From the NCBI GenBank assembly GCA_024349245.1, contig JALDNG010000020.1, positions 21,734,501 through 21,798,500 of the forward strand: a stretch of DNA of 64,000 nucleotides, in the 5' to 3' direction. The stretch comes from Neodontobutis hainanensis. Taxonomy: Eukaryota; Chordata; Actinopteri; Gobiiformes; Odontobutidae. A model generated the notes under the pieces. That model did not search any database and was not told the origin of the DNA. It saw nothing but the letters and a program-made list of their open reading frames with translations. Positions 31,784-43,727 of the stretch are shown piece by piece (position 1 is the first letter of the stretch; each line of letters begins with the position of its first letter). The translations under genes and the position numbers were made by a program.

Positions 31784-32756
31784 CACTGAGCATAAATCTT
31801 CCTCTCCGCTCTGTGATGGGTTAAACCATTTTCTCATTGGATGCGGGGAAATACAAGCAGCAATATAGGCTAAGACTAACTTACCAAGCAACAGTCAAAA
31901 AATTCAAGATTGAAGCATTTCTGCATTTGAACATTTTTAATATGTAGCTGTATCATTTATACAACTCCCCAGTACAGTACAAGATAGTTACATATTTATT
32001 GAAAAGAGGAAGCAAAATGTAAAATGTAAAAATGTTTAAGGCCCCAAGTTTACTGTCAGTTTATTGCAATATAAATATAACATTATATATTTAAGAGAGA
32101 CTGTCTGAACTCAAGTATTTATATTTTATGTGAATGGCTCTGTGTGAAAAATGAGAACTTGTGATCTGCATGACCTGTATATGTTTTAACATAGTTACGT
32201 GCATTAAGTGGTGTTGTTAATAACTTCAAGGCCCAGTAAAAAAAATAAAATGACCATGGGTACAATTGAAATAACTAAGGCTATGTGTGACACCTTTTCA
32301 AAAAATATATATAAATGAGTACCATGAGCTTCTAACATAATGTTTCTGCTCTGCTGCACATTTGCTGTTGTAAACATATTGTTGTCAGTTTACACTGGCG
32401 CCTCCAACAAAATATGGCAGAAACACTTTGTAGTGCACACAGGCTCCTACATACCTTTGATAACATTTATATAGCTTTGGTTCTATAGGTTCATTTCGTT
32501 AAGGAGCTAATATCTCACTAGTGCCAGGCATGTTCCTTCCTTTAACTTATATATTTACAATTGAGGTGATCAGTAATGCCTATGTCTTATAAAAAAAAAA
32601 AAAAAACTTTATAATGCATTATAAGATTCATTTTAATTTATTATCATTATTAACAAACATTATATTGTATAAAGGTCTGTAGAGTTTTTTTTATAAATTG
32701 CAGCAATATTCAGTAATAAAATATGTTCTTTTAAAAACTGAAATATATGAACTTAC
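31784..32756. other. Spacer 3' of odorant receptor 2, nothing recognised
   Basis: AT-rich, no conserved frame. Probably includes the receptor 3' untranslated region at its right end. Confidence 0.5.
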
Positions 32757-33740
32757 CTATTTGTTAAGTATTGTATTGATGTAATCAATCACTCGCCTTT
32801 GTTTGAACCTCTGTGTGAGAACATCTTTAATATCTTTGGTCTTGAAGCAGTAAATGAGTGGGTTAACTATAGCGGGGATCAGGCTATACATCATAACGAT
32901 AACCACCTGAGTGTCCAGGCCTAACATATAACCCAGATTATGAGCTATATATACAAAACACCTCGGCACATAATACAGACAGGTGATGAAAATCTGTGGC
33001 ATGCTTGTAGACAGGACTTTGCGACGCCCCTCGGCCTGTGTCATTGTGATGACAGCAATGATAACGGAGAAGTAGGAGAAAATAATGAAAGCCAAAGGGA
33101 GCAAGAGACCAAATAAGGCAATGCCAAGAGCCACAATTTTAACATATTTTACATCATTTCCACAGCCAAGTTGGGTTATGCTTAAATGATCGCAGTAGCA
33201 GTGCGCAATAGTGTTACCATGGTCACCACAATACGGCAGCGTTAAAGCATGCAGCACCACACCGATCATTCGAATAAATGTTAAGGCCCAGCACAGAAAA
33301 CATGCAATAGATATGGATCTGTTTGTGACCACGGCCGGATATCGCAATGGGAACCAAACAGCAATAAAGCGATCCACGGCCATTATCAAGAGAATTAAAG
33401 AAGTAATGGCTCCTATTGAGTGAACAAAATACATTTGAGCAAAGCATGTGCTGAAGAGAGTGAGGGTGTCATTCCACCAGTACCGGGCAATGACTCGGGG
33501 GAGAGTCACTGTCCCAAACACCACGTCCGTCATGGCCAGGTTGACAAAAATCAAGTAGGTAGGTTTGTGGAGGCTCTGCACAAAATATATCACAGCAATG
33601 GTAAAACCGTTTCCAACCATGATAGCAAGGTAAACCAAGAGCAGAAGAACCGAGACCGGAATATAATATATAGGGGGAAGTCCAGGAAACCCAAGGATGG
33701 TGAAGTATTTTATAGTTGACCCATTGGAGATAATCATCAT
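32757..33740 (-). CDS. Odorant receptor (fish OR), intact, copy 2
   Basis: Single-exon receptor of 327 residues from the ATG at 33740 (an upstream TTG is not needed). An N-terminal NGST glycosylation site precedes TM1 with its GN pair. LHKPTYLIFVNLAMTD marks TM2, and MAVDRFIAVWFPLRYP is the DRY-type motif as DRF. A cysteine-rich second extracellular loop (PYCGDHGNTIAHCYCDH) follows. VLSTSMPQIFITCLYYVPR marks TM6 and PAIVNPLIYCFKTKDIK TM7. It belongs to the same subfamily as the receptors at 5875-6846 and 56109-57065 but is a clearly older branch. No disruption is visible. It would act as an olfactory G-protein-coupled receptor in sensory cilia; the ligand is unknown. Confidence 0.95.
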   Translation of the reverse strand: MMIISNGSTIKYFTILGFPGLPPIYYIPVSVLLLLVYLAIMVGNGFTIAVIYFVQSLHKPTYLIFVNLAMTDVVFGTVTLPRVIARYWWNDTLTLFSTCFAQMYFVHSIGAITSLILLIMAVDRFIAVWFPLRYPAVVTNRSISIACFLCWALTFIRMIGVVLHALTLPYCGDHGNTIAHCYCDHLSITQLGCGNDVKYVKIVALGIALFGLLLPLAFIIFSYFSVIIAVITMTQAEGRRKVLSTSMPQIFITCLYYVPRCFVYIAHNLGYMLGLDTQVVIVMMYSLIPAIVNPLIYCFKTKDIKDVLTQRFKQRRVIDYINTILNK

Positions 33741-34845
33741 CAATGCTCACACACAACATGAATAAGAGACAAGCAACACTTAAACGAAAAATCTGACCTT
33801 ATACAACTCTCCTATAACCCCTGCCTGCTCATACTAGAACACATGCTTTAAATATAATTTGACTGTAGGCGGTTTGGAGTCATGTACGCAAAGGGGAGGC
33901 ACAACTTGTTCTCCAGAGGAAAGCCTTGTCATGAGACAAGTTTTATTTTTAAAACAAAGTATTATATATGAGTAGAGCAAGAGTAACTTATTGGTTACCA
34001 CAAAATAAGATACCGGTCAAGCCAGGATACAAAAGGTAAAAGTGAACAATATAAAGGAGTTACAATCAGAAGTGGATTCAAAATGTGTACTCTTGTTGCA
34101 CTGTACAGCCCCAATTCCGAAAGAGTTGGAACATTCTGTAAAACGTAAATAAAAGCTGCTGGAGAAGCGTTTTGCATTAACCTACTTAATTAGGTTTAGG
34201 ACTAAGGAGCCTTTTACAAAGATAGAGGGCAATGTTTTATTTTGTGAAACTCAAGGTGCCTGGCAGGTGGCGCACTCATTTTCATTATGTTACAAAGACT
34301 TCAAATTTCCCACCATCCACGGAACATAATATCATCAAAAGATTGAGAGAATCTGTAGAAATCTCTGTGAAAGAGACAAGGTCAAAGGTCTGTATTGGAC
34401 TCTTATGATCTTTAGGCTCAAGCAGCACTGCATTAAAAACATGCTTGGTTCTGTTTTGAAATCTCTGCATTGATAAGGAATACTTAAGAATTCACTGTCT
34501 ATGACACAGTTCAGTGTGGTACACAAATGAGAGTTAAAGCTGTATCAAGCAAAGAAGAAGCCATGTGAACAGTGGAACTCTGGTCTGGTTTTGGCACTCT
34601 AGGCAAGATTACAAATTGGCGGGCCTTATTCTGAAAAAAACTAAGGATGTAACTTTTAAATTTGACTAGTTCAAGTACCTAGTATCAAGAGGTTTTATTA
34701 AAAGATTTGGAAGATTAAAAGATTTGAGAACATCCAGCAAACATAAACACTGGTAGGCTATAAAACCTCCAAATCAAGTGTTGCAATCCATAGCCGCAAC
34801 TACTGAATAATCACAATCAGCCACAAACGCCATCTCACAAAAAGC
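33741..34845. other. Spacer 5' of odorant receptor 2, mostly nothing recognised
   Basis: Presumed upstream region of the receptor. At about 34105-34160 the string CAGCCCCAATTCCGAAAGAG with TTGGAACATTCTGTAAAACG resembles the edge of a common fish DNA transposon, but only this edge is present. Confidence 0.4.
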
Positions 34846-35295
34846 CCAACCAACTCGACAGTTTTATCAATAGACTTCATTCGAGGGGGCGAAAAGCTTG
34901 TTTTTACTTTAGGAATAGCTGTAACTAAACTTCGCCCAGACCTGGTACTGTGGTTGAACTCCTGCCATTGTGTCTTCATTGTTGAGCTCACAGTCCCCTG
35001 GGAAGAGGTCACTGATAGAGCATATGAACGGAAGAAAGTGTGGTATTTACATCTCGCAGCTGTAGCAGAGGAGAGGGAAAGGGCTGTGAAGGTGCGCCCT
35101 GTGGAGGTGGGCTGCAGGGGCTTTGTTGCCAATTTCGCCACAAGACTCCTGAAAGAGGTCGGCATCAAAGGTCAGGTCCAGAAAAAGTCCATTAAAAAGC
35201 TCACCACAGCTGCTGAAAGGAGCAGTCAGTGGCTTTGGCTAAGAAGAAAGGACACAGTGTTGCAGTTCACAATTAATGATGTGTCGCATAGGTAG
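34846..35295 (+). pseudogene. Retroelement C-terminal PD-(D/E)xK-like endonuclease fragment
   Basis: An open frame of about 145 residues: GIAVTKLRPDLVLW, then FIVELTVPWEE...AYERKK, then VEVGCRGFVANFATRLLKEV and AAERSSQWLWLRRKDT. PD...E-L-T...K is the spacing of a restriction-like nuclease, and such a tail follows the reverse transcriptase in some fish retroelements. No reverse transcriptase lies upstream, so this is a 3' fragment. Which LINE group it belongs to is uncertain. Confidence 0.5.
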
Positions 35296-37095
35296 TATGT
35301 GCTAGGTGGGATTTAGGTTTTCTAAATCACAAGACAACTGCAACACAATTCTGCTCAAGGTAAATATTCTTTTCAAAAGCAGTGCCCAATTGAGCTGATA
35401 AATAACAGTAAGTAACAGTCTTAATCTAATTTAGAGCTGCTCAGATTTTAGGTTCTACAAAAATAAATGTTGTTTGACCAGGGGCGAATCTCTTACATCA
35501 TTGTTGGGGGGACAATAAACAAAAGAAAATCCCAAAGCCGTTCCAGAGGAGTCCATTATGTATGTGGACCCCTCTGGATAGTATCAATTCTTATAACTAT
35601 CATTATTGAAAAAAAGGTTACACTAAAAGCAACTGGAGTCTCTTGGAATTAGAAACGAAACATCTTCACTTTGAAAACTGAGTCCAGATGCTTTTACTTT
35701 AACCTTTTTTTAAGATGTCCTGGATGACTGAGAACCTTCACAGAAAACTATCATTATTATTATTATTAATATGTTTTTGTTTCTTTATTTTCACAAAACC
35801 AAGTAATGTGCAGATCTAGTATACAAAATAAAGATAATTAATACAAAACATCATCTTAAGCAGGAATAGTATTACTAGAAGCACCTAAACATTTAAATAG
35901 AATAGAATTTCCTGTGTTCTGGTGCATTTGAGATGAAATCATGACACTTTTAGCAGCTATAGAGCGAGTCAGATTATGAAACAACCATGGAATTTTTATG
36001 TGTTTAATACAATTAAACACAACCCTCTTGTTGTAGATTTATTTCTGTTCATAAATCTACAATATACAATAATACAATACAATGTTGATGTGAATGACAT
36101 CCTACATTTAAAAAGTATTCAAAAAACATCATTATGTTCAGACAATCTGCAGGAACACTGCAGCCTATATTCCATACTAAAATGATTTCTGATTTATGAA
36201 ACATTACACCTGAAAAGTCAATTTTATTGTATTTATACCAATTAAGTCCAACAGTAGTGATGTAGCGTTTACTGTTTAACCTGCTGTGTATCAGCTGCTG
36301 TGGAGGCAGTGTCTTTACTGATCTCAGATAAATGTCGGCCTAATGCTCTGTCCTTTTTTGCCTCTGCCAAAGTAAAGTGGTTTCAACTGCAGTCAAATTA
36401 CATGGCTTTAATTTTGACAGGATCACAGGAAATGTAGAGTTGCTGTAAACAGTAGCTTTACATCAATAAAGCAGAACTTGTGAATAGTTTTGCCTCTTTA
36501 TTAACAGCTTATCTTAAGAGTTTTGCTAACGGCCCTTAAGGCTATTACTAAAGCAGTTAAAACGTGTGACTGAAAAATATATATATTGGATTTTAAGGAA
36601 TATTTTAAGATTCATATTAGACCTAAAGATTTGTTGGCATAATTGTAACCGTTTATGAAGACAGTAAAATGTTGTTAACATTTTCTAAAATGCAAGTAGT
36701 TAATGTAAAGCCATATTATAAGATAGTAATGAGGCTTTATTTTAGTGTAAAAATGTGCCTCCCCCAAATACTGAAGCCTTGGTGTACAAGACTCAAAAAT
36801 GAAAGACATATATTTAAGCAAATATAAAGTATATAATGAAATATTTGAGAAAACACAGTTTTAACAAAAAGGAACGAGATAAAAATGTGCTCATGCTTAG
36901 ATTTATGATATATTATCATAATTAAGCTATCATATTGATAATAATGATCTGACATTAACAAGCAGGAGCTGAAATAAAGTTTGCTCGACGAATGAGACGA
37001 GAGTGGAGAGGCCTCTGCAGCCATTAGCAACAGCCGTTAGAATGACAGTAGCCATTATTGTTTGCGTGTTCAGCTTGGTCTCTGAGACGAGGGGC
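35296..37095. other. Non-coding stretch, nothing recognised
   Basis: AT-rich. The part at about 36400-36480 is weakly similar to 54630-54720, apparently an old duplication of receptor-cluster spacer. Confidence 0.4.
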
Positions 37096-37754
37096 GTGTT
37101 TACTAGAGGTGGGCGATACTGCAAAATTTTGTAACAATCCGATACCAAGTAAATACAGGGCGAATATTACTAACACCGAAATATATATACATTTTATTTT
37201 TTTTAAGCACACAAAATAATGTACATTTACTTTCTTGCATAGGGGATATTACTGTATTACAGTTTATAAAGTGATTGCATAATTTTGTTCAATCTGAACA
37301 CATCTGTAATTTGCTCTTAGTGTGCCTGTAATTATTCATGTGAGGTTAACAAAAAACAGGACATTTTCAAATATTAAAAAATATATTATTGTAATAAACT
37401 CAATATGCAAACATGAAACTGCATGGAAATGACAAGAACCGTTATAAAATTAAGAACAGAAAAACAGAATAATACTATAAAATATACATCACAGTAACAA
37501 AACTTTCTCCCTTTAACAGTACTTATCTGGCTTTAAAAAAAGTGCACACAATTATTACTAGAAAATAAAGCCGCTGTTTTAATAACAAATTAAATAATTT
37601 CCTTTTTGGTATACTGTCCTAGCTTATAAACAAAGCGCAGACAATATCCAATAACTAAACAAAAAATACCAAGCACTATTTAACTCCAAAGCCCAATGAC
37701 AGAGAACCCCTTTTGATGCGCTGTCATCCTGTTGAAAACTACTTAGTTACAGGT

Positions 37755-39290
37755 TTTTGTTCAGAAACAATAACATGTTTACATTTTTTCCTTTTAATGC
37801 ACTACTTCTGTGTCTTTTTAACTGTCCGGCCTTTGAGAAAAATCCTTTCTGCAGGTACAGATGAAACAATGACTCCCAGTTGTTTCTTAGTAAGTTTACT
37901 AAGAGAGGGAAATTTTGGCTGATTAATTATCCACCAAAGTAGTGGATCTTGGTCACGAGGAATTGGATTATCTTTTAAGTAACGACGCATTTCAATTATG
38001 GCATCAGTGCTAGACATACAATGCTGCTGGGATGCAAAAACTTGAGAATCAAATTCTGCCCATATCCAACAGTTTGCTGCAGGGGAGCTTGAGTCCGTTG
38101 CAGTAGCCATTGCTAAGATAGAGCTGGTAGCTCGGGTTGAGGTTAAATCAGCAGCTGACACTGAAGAGGTAGGGCTCGGTCTCAATAGCTCAATTTCTGT
38201 GATGACTCGTCCTTTCAGAAATTCAACATTTGCCATGTTACAGAACCCCAGTTTTTTAAATTTTGGGTCCAGGTAGGTACTGACAGCAAGACCCTAAAAG
38301 GTTTCAATATCTCTGAAATGACGTTGACATTGTGCTGACAGCTCAGCAGCTAAAATGCTACCTTGGTAATCATCAGATGCTGTAGACCTCAGAGGTAGTG
38401 ACACCAGGGGAATCACTTTAGAAACTGAAACATGTTTTTCAGTTGATATCTCTCTTGTGACTTTGTTAAACCGTTTCAGAGCTTCAATGGAAAGAGTGAT
38501 AATGGACCACTCTTCTCACTTAAGCCGAGGGATGGCTTTCCAAGAAGACAGAGGACTGTAGTAACAGCTTCCTTCTGCTCTAACAGCTCAAACATATAAA
38601 ACACGGAGTTCCACCTTGTTTCTGCTGAATGTATCAGTTTGTGTTCTGGACATTTAAGTTGGTTCTGAAAATCTTTGAGCTTCTCTGCTGCTCTTGTGCT
38701 GTGATGAAAGAAAGTTACAATAGCACTGCATCTCTGCTGCATGAGAAGAAGATCATGGAGAGCCTTAATGGTGTCTTTACTACCAAATTCAGGACATGGA
38801 TAATGTGCCCAACCTGCTTTGCGCACAGCCGCAACAAAGTTTGCACCATTATCTGTGATTACAGCCTGAACTTTGTCTGTTATGCCCCATTCCTCAGTGA
38901 CTCTTTTCAATTCATACAAATGTTTTCAGCACTGTTTTGTCCTTGAAAACTACAGGTTTCTAGAACATACGCTTGCATTTGCCAGTTCTCGTCAATAATA
39001 TGACATGAAACAGTTATGTAAGCCTTTGTGGCCCTTGATGTCCACATTTCGGTTGTGAGTACAAAACTATTTGCTCCATCTAGAGCTTTTTTCACTCTTG
39101 AGTGTCACTCTTCATACAGAGTTGGTATTGTCTCTTTCATCAATTGTTTCCTACATGGAATTCTGTAGCGTGGGTCGTATATCTTCACAAAACAACGGAG
39201 ACAGGTCATAGGTCCTTTGCGATCATTTCAGCAAGGCTCCTGGTAATATTGATCCCTCGTAGGGAATCACCTAGGTGATATAACAAAATT
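37755..39290 (-). pseudogene. hAT-family transposase, broken
   Basis: On the minus strand: DPRYRIPCRKQL, then KALDGANSFVLTTEMWTS (39095-38907), then VQAVITDNGANFVAAVRKAG (38919 on, with the TDNGAN second catalytic aspartate) and AETRWNSVFYMFELL. The C-terminal dimerisation region at 38236-37755 reads PRDQDPLLWWIINQPKFPSL, then VSSVPAERIF, then NMLLFLNKNL and a stop. Stops and frame changes near 39110, 38920, 38460 and 37830 break it. The order and motifs are those of ZBED/hAT transposases. The N-terminal BED finger is not recognisable, possibly because the Tc1 element landed upstream. Confidence 0.75.
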
Positions 39291-39773
39291 ATTGATTTTA
39301 GTGTATAACCTATCCATTTGTAGCTTAAAAAGGCAGTCCTATAGTGTCCTTTTCATGGTTAAATTAAACACACACACTGTGAACACACACCCGGCGCAGT
39401 GCAGTTATTTGTTAATCTTAGTTTTTAATAAATATCATTAACCAAGGTTTCATAAATATTGTTAACAAATTACACTTTTTAGAGGTGTATAAAACTGCAG
39501 TTTTACAGAAAATACCACAGTTAAACTATGTTTAGTGTTAGCATTGTTCATTTGTGGTTTAAACCATGGTTACGTTGTCTATGGTGATGACACTGGTGCT
39601 GAAGATACAATATGACTAAAAAACTATTTTTACCAGTGTTAGCTACCTCGATAATATTTCTGAAGCTGAAAGGACTCAGTGACTTCTGTCTCGCAGCTGG
39701 CGGGGCTCTGTCTGTAAGATTTGCCTCCTCTCTTTCTTTTTGTAGTTCCAGCTCTCTTTGTCAAGTCGTTTTA

Positions 39774-41342
39774 CAGGGAGTGCAGAATTATTGCGATAAG
39801 TGCAAATAAGTATTTTGACCACATCATCCTCGTTATGCATGTTGTCTTACTCCATGCTGTATAGGCTGGAAAGCCTACCAATTAAGCATATTAGGTGATG
39901 TGCATCTCTGTAATGAGAAGGGGTGTGGTCTAATGACATCAACACCCTATATCAGGTGTGCATAATTATTAGGCAACTTTCTTTCCTTTGGCAAAATGGG
40001 TCAAAAGAAGGACTTGACAGGCTCAGAAAAGTCAAAAATAGTGAGATATATTGCAGAGGGATGCAGCAGTCTTAAAATGGCCAAGCTTCTGAAGCGTGAT
40101 CATCGAACAATCAAGCGTTTCATTCAAAATAGTCAACAGGGTTGCAAGAAGCGTATGGAAAAACCAAGGCGCAAAATAACTGCCCGTAAACTGAGAAAAG
40201 TCAAGCGTGCAGCTGCCAAGATGCCACTTGCCACCAGTTTGGCCATATTTCAGAGCTGCAACATCACTGGAGTACCCAAAAGCACAAGGTGTGCAATACT
40301 CGGAGATCTGGCCAAGGTAAGAAAGGCAGAAAGGCGACCACCACTGAACAAGACACACAAGCTGAAACGTCAAGACTGGCCCAAGAAATATCTCAAGACT
40401 GATTTTTCTAAGGTTTTATGGACTGATGAAATGAGAGTGAGTCTTGATGGGCCAGATGGATGAGCCCGTGGCTGGATTGGTAAAGGGCAGAGAGCTCCAG
40501 TCCGACTCAGACGCCAGCAAGGTGGAAGTGGAGTACTGGTTTGGACTGGTATCATCAAAGATGAGCTTGTGGGGCCTTTTCGGGTTGAGGATGGAGTCAA
40601 GCTCAACTCCCAGTCCTACTGCCAGTTTCTGGATGACACCTTCTTCAAGCAGTGGTACAGGAAGAAGTCTGAATCCTTCAAGAAAAACATGATTTTCATG
40701 AAGGACAATGCTCCATCACACGCGTCCAAGTACTCCACAGCGTGGCTGGCAAAAAAGGGTATAAAAGAAGAAAATCTAATGACATGGCCTCCTTGTTCAC
40801 CTGATCTGAACCGCATTGAGAACCTGTGGTCCATCATCAAATGTCAAATGTGCAATTTACAAGGAGGGAAAACAGTACACCTCTCTGAACAGTGTCTGGG
40901 AGGCTGTGGTTGCTGCTGCACGCAATGTTGACGGTGAACAGATCAAAACACTGACAGAATCCATGGATGGCAGGCTTTTGAGTGTCCTTGCAAAGAAAGG
41001 TGGCTATATTGGTCACTGATTTGTTTTTATTTGGTTTTTGAATGTCAAATATGTATATTTGTGAATGTTTAGATGTTATATTGGTTTCGCTGGTAAAAAT
41101 AAATAATTGAAATGGGTATAAATTTGTTTTTTGTTAAGTTGCTTAATAATTATGCACAGTAATAGTCACCTGCACAGATATCCCCCTAAAATAGCTAAAA
41201 CTAAAAACTAAAAACTAAAATTTCCAAAAATATTCAGCTTTGATATTAATGAGTTTTTTGTGTTCATTGAGAACATGGTTGTTGTTCAATAATAAAATTA
41301 ATCCTCAAAAATACAACTTGCCTAATAATTCTGCACTCCCTG
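39774..41342 (+). mobile_element. Tc1-type transposon, nearly intact
   Basis: Ends CAGGGAGTGCAGAATTATT and its inverse match exactly over 19 bp; TA duplications flank (39772-39773, 41343-41344). Length 1,569 bp. It sits in the hAT element at 37104-41718, so it is the younger of the two. Confidence 0.9.
39996..41019 (+). pseudogene. Tc1 transposase, one stop and one frame change
   Basis: Starts at ATG 39996 with MGQKKDLTGSEKSKIV, a helix-turn-helix with AKLLKRDHRTIKRFIQ, a second DNA-binding helix set, then VLWTDEMRVSLDG (first catalytic Asp), MKDNAPSHAS (second Asp) and PDLNRIENLWSI (Glu): a DD(E) triad. The TGA at 40461-40463 sits where a CGA would be a single transition away. Near 40855 a short repeat-like change (TGTCAAATGTGCA) shifts the frame; the C-terminus continues as SLNSVWEAVVAAARNVDG and ends GGYIGH. 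Otherwise full length (about 340 residues), so the copy died recently. Confidence 0.85.
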
Positions 41343-41726
41343 TATGTGTTTGTGTAAGTTGGTGGTGTTACAACAGTAGCGAATGACCTTTTTACAAACT
41401 AATGCTAATAAACCCGTGCACCACCTCGCTCTCACGCTCTCTGCAGCTGCTGCTGTTGGCGCTGCTGAGTCACGTAATAGCAGGGCAACAAAACACAGCA
41501 GAGCAGAGAGGGGTGACCAATGTGCGTGATGTGCAAATGGAGCTGCATAAGAGAAAGCGTTATATACAACTCATTTAAAATATTATATTTCATGCAAAAT
41601 AAAATCACTGGTTTAAAAAAAAACCTTAATATTTATATTTTGACTTTTGGATCCATCATTTTCGATACAACCCCTATATTAAAAGTATCAGTATTAATGA
41701 TTGATCCGCCCACCCCTAGAGTTTAC

Positions 41727-43216
41727 TGAACAGTGCTTTTGAAAAGCCCTCCCTGGAGCAGTTCAGATAATACCCTCGCTGCCCATTTTAGTAGTATCCT
41801 CTGACACAGGAGTCAGAAAAGCCCAGATGTTATTGCCCTGTGGTCAGACACATTTTGCAGAATGAGGAGCAATGAGCCTGCACTATCCACTATATATACT
41901 ATCAATGGACATAAACGAAATGTTCATTTAAGACATCCTTTAAACATGCAGATGTGTTTAAGGTCTGGGACAGATCAACGCTGAAAGAGAGCACAAAATT
42001 TACAAAGACTGGTGGCTTTATCTGAGTCTGACACAGGAGACACAGAGTCTCCTCACTGTCAGCACTGCTCAAGTTTATTTCCCTTTAGTGTAGGTCCAGG
42101 GCAATGCTCAAAACATTTGGGCGTTAAACCACGGAAAGACACCACTCTCACTCATCTCATTATTGATCCAAAACCAACAGCAGTAATGTCTAATGTTTCA
42201 CATCTCAGTTGCATCACTTTCTTCTGACTATGGGCTCAACACACTCACCTGAAACTATTTGCCCCTCCCTCATCTGCCTGCCTCTCGTTCTCATTTTCAT
42301 TGCATAATTTTTTTTTTACCGCCACTTCCATAAAGAGTTCTTTAAGATGCCTTTTTTGTTTAAAACATGTGAACAAACACTGCATTTATCAACAGTTAAA
42401 TGCAGTGTTTGTTCTCATTAGCCAAGTGAAAAAGTCACCAAAAGAAGCATGTTAACAGTTTTGGGTGTAAGACACAGTATATGGGACATTACAGCAGGAA
42501 GTTCTGTGGGCCCTTCCTCAGAAAATTATAGTCAAAACAGGTGTAATCCCCTGTATTCTGGGCATTTGAGATGATGTTTATTTAGCTGGACATCGTGAGT
42601 GGCCCCACTATCACAGACCTTTAGAACAGAAAGGAACAAGGTAAACCGCATTACATTGTTCTACCTCTGTTTTGAAACAAACAAAACAAAACATTAGCCT
42701 CTTTACAGGCCTTTGCATGAAATATTTATAGTTAAGGGCAGGACTTCAACTGTCAAAAACTGTTGTCTCTATGATCCTGTAGGCTTATTTCATTGTGCAG
42801 AATTTGGGTATGACATTGTGCGCGTGGTTTCCAAATACTCATTTTGATCAAGGAGAAGGGGTAAGGGGAAGGGCTGAATACCCCTCCAAATGGAGATTTT
42901 GGAGCACCACACTTGAAACAAATGGGTAAGATAATTTCCCAAAATGCAGTGTATTCAGGCTGAGAGAAGTGCAAAATGTTGTTAATTTTGGAAAAAAAAT
43001 AAAACAAAATAAATTACAACAGGGCTGTTTCATGTTCCTTTAACCTTGAACATGTTTATGTAGTGATCTGTTTTCTTCTTGGAGAGTTTTGTAAAAATCG
43101 CTGTTTGATAACGTTAGAGTTGACAGGGCACAGTCTCCTATTTAGAAAACTTTATGACTTTTTATTTGCTAATGCATCCTTGACTGTCTTGTGTCTTTGA
43201 CAAGGGTTGATGAAAC
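41727..43216. other. Non-coding stretch, receptor-cluster spacer
   Basis: No conserved frame. The part at about 41930-42065 is similar to 54740-54870 (both contain GTGGCTTTATCTGAGTCTGA), pointing to an old duplication of spacer sequence. Confidence 0.45.
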
Positions 43217-43445
43217 AGCAGCTGATCATTTACATTTAGTCATTTACAGACGCTTTTATCCAAAGCGACTTACAAGTGAGGAAAAACAATGGAAGCAATT
43301 TTAATAATACAAGGTAACAAAAAGCATAAGTGCACCAAAAACTAGTCAGAACCCAGCACAGTATACAAAACTAACAATAGAAAATACTTTTTTAATTAAT
43401 TTTTTTTTTTTTTTTTTGAAGAAAAGGAATAGATAGAAAGGAAGT
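43217..43445 (-). repeat. 3' end of the LINE family at 17410, inverted
   Basis: CATTTACATTTAGTCATTTAC, then AAAGCGACTTACAAG and GTAACAAAAAGCATAAGTGC, are the reverse complement of the 3' end seen at 54510-54630. It borders the truncated 3' side of the Gypsy element. Confidence 0.75.
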
Positions 43446-43727
43446 AGATGTTTGTCAATAAGACGTTGATGCTGAAACTGTTCAGAGCAAGACTCATTTC
43501 ACTCATTAGTCCATGAACTCGAGAGCAAACCATATTACTCAAGTGTAGACTTCAACTGCTATTTCACCACAGTCCAGATCTGAAGACTGAAAACCATTAA
43601 GTCCATAACCAGTCCATGCCAATCTTCATCAATAACAGTCCATATTGTTTTAGTAATCCAAAAGGGAAAAACATAGTTCTGATGACAGTCCGTGCAGTTC
43701 TAACGTCATCTCTGAACAAGTGTCAAC

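Larger units (their letters stand above)
37104..41718 (-). mobile_element. hAT transposon carrying a Tc1 insertion
   Basis: Left end TAGAGGTGGGCGATAC; right end, reverse-complemented, TAGGGGTGGGCGGATC. Flanks GTGTTTAC (37096-37103) and GAGTTTAC (41719-41726) form an 8-bp duplication with one mismatch. The transposase lies on the minus strand at 37755-39290. Without the Tc1 insertion (39774-41342 plus TA) the element is about 3.0 kb. Confidence 0.8.
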
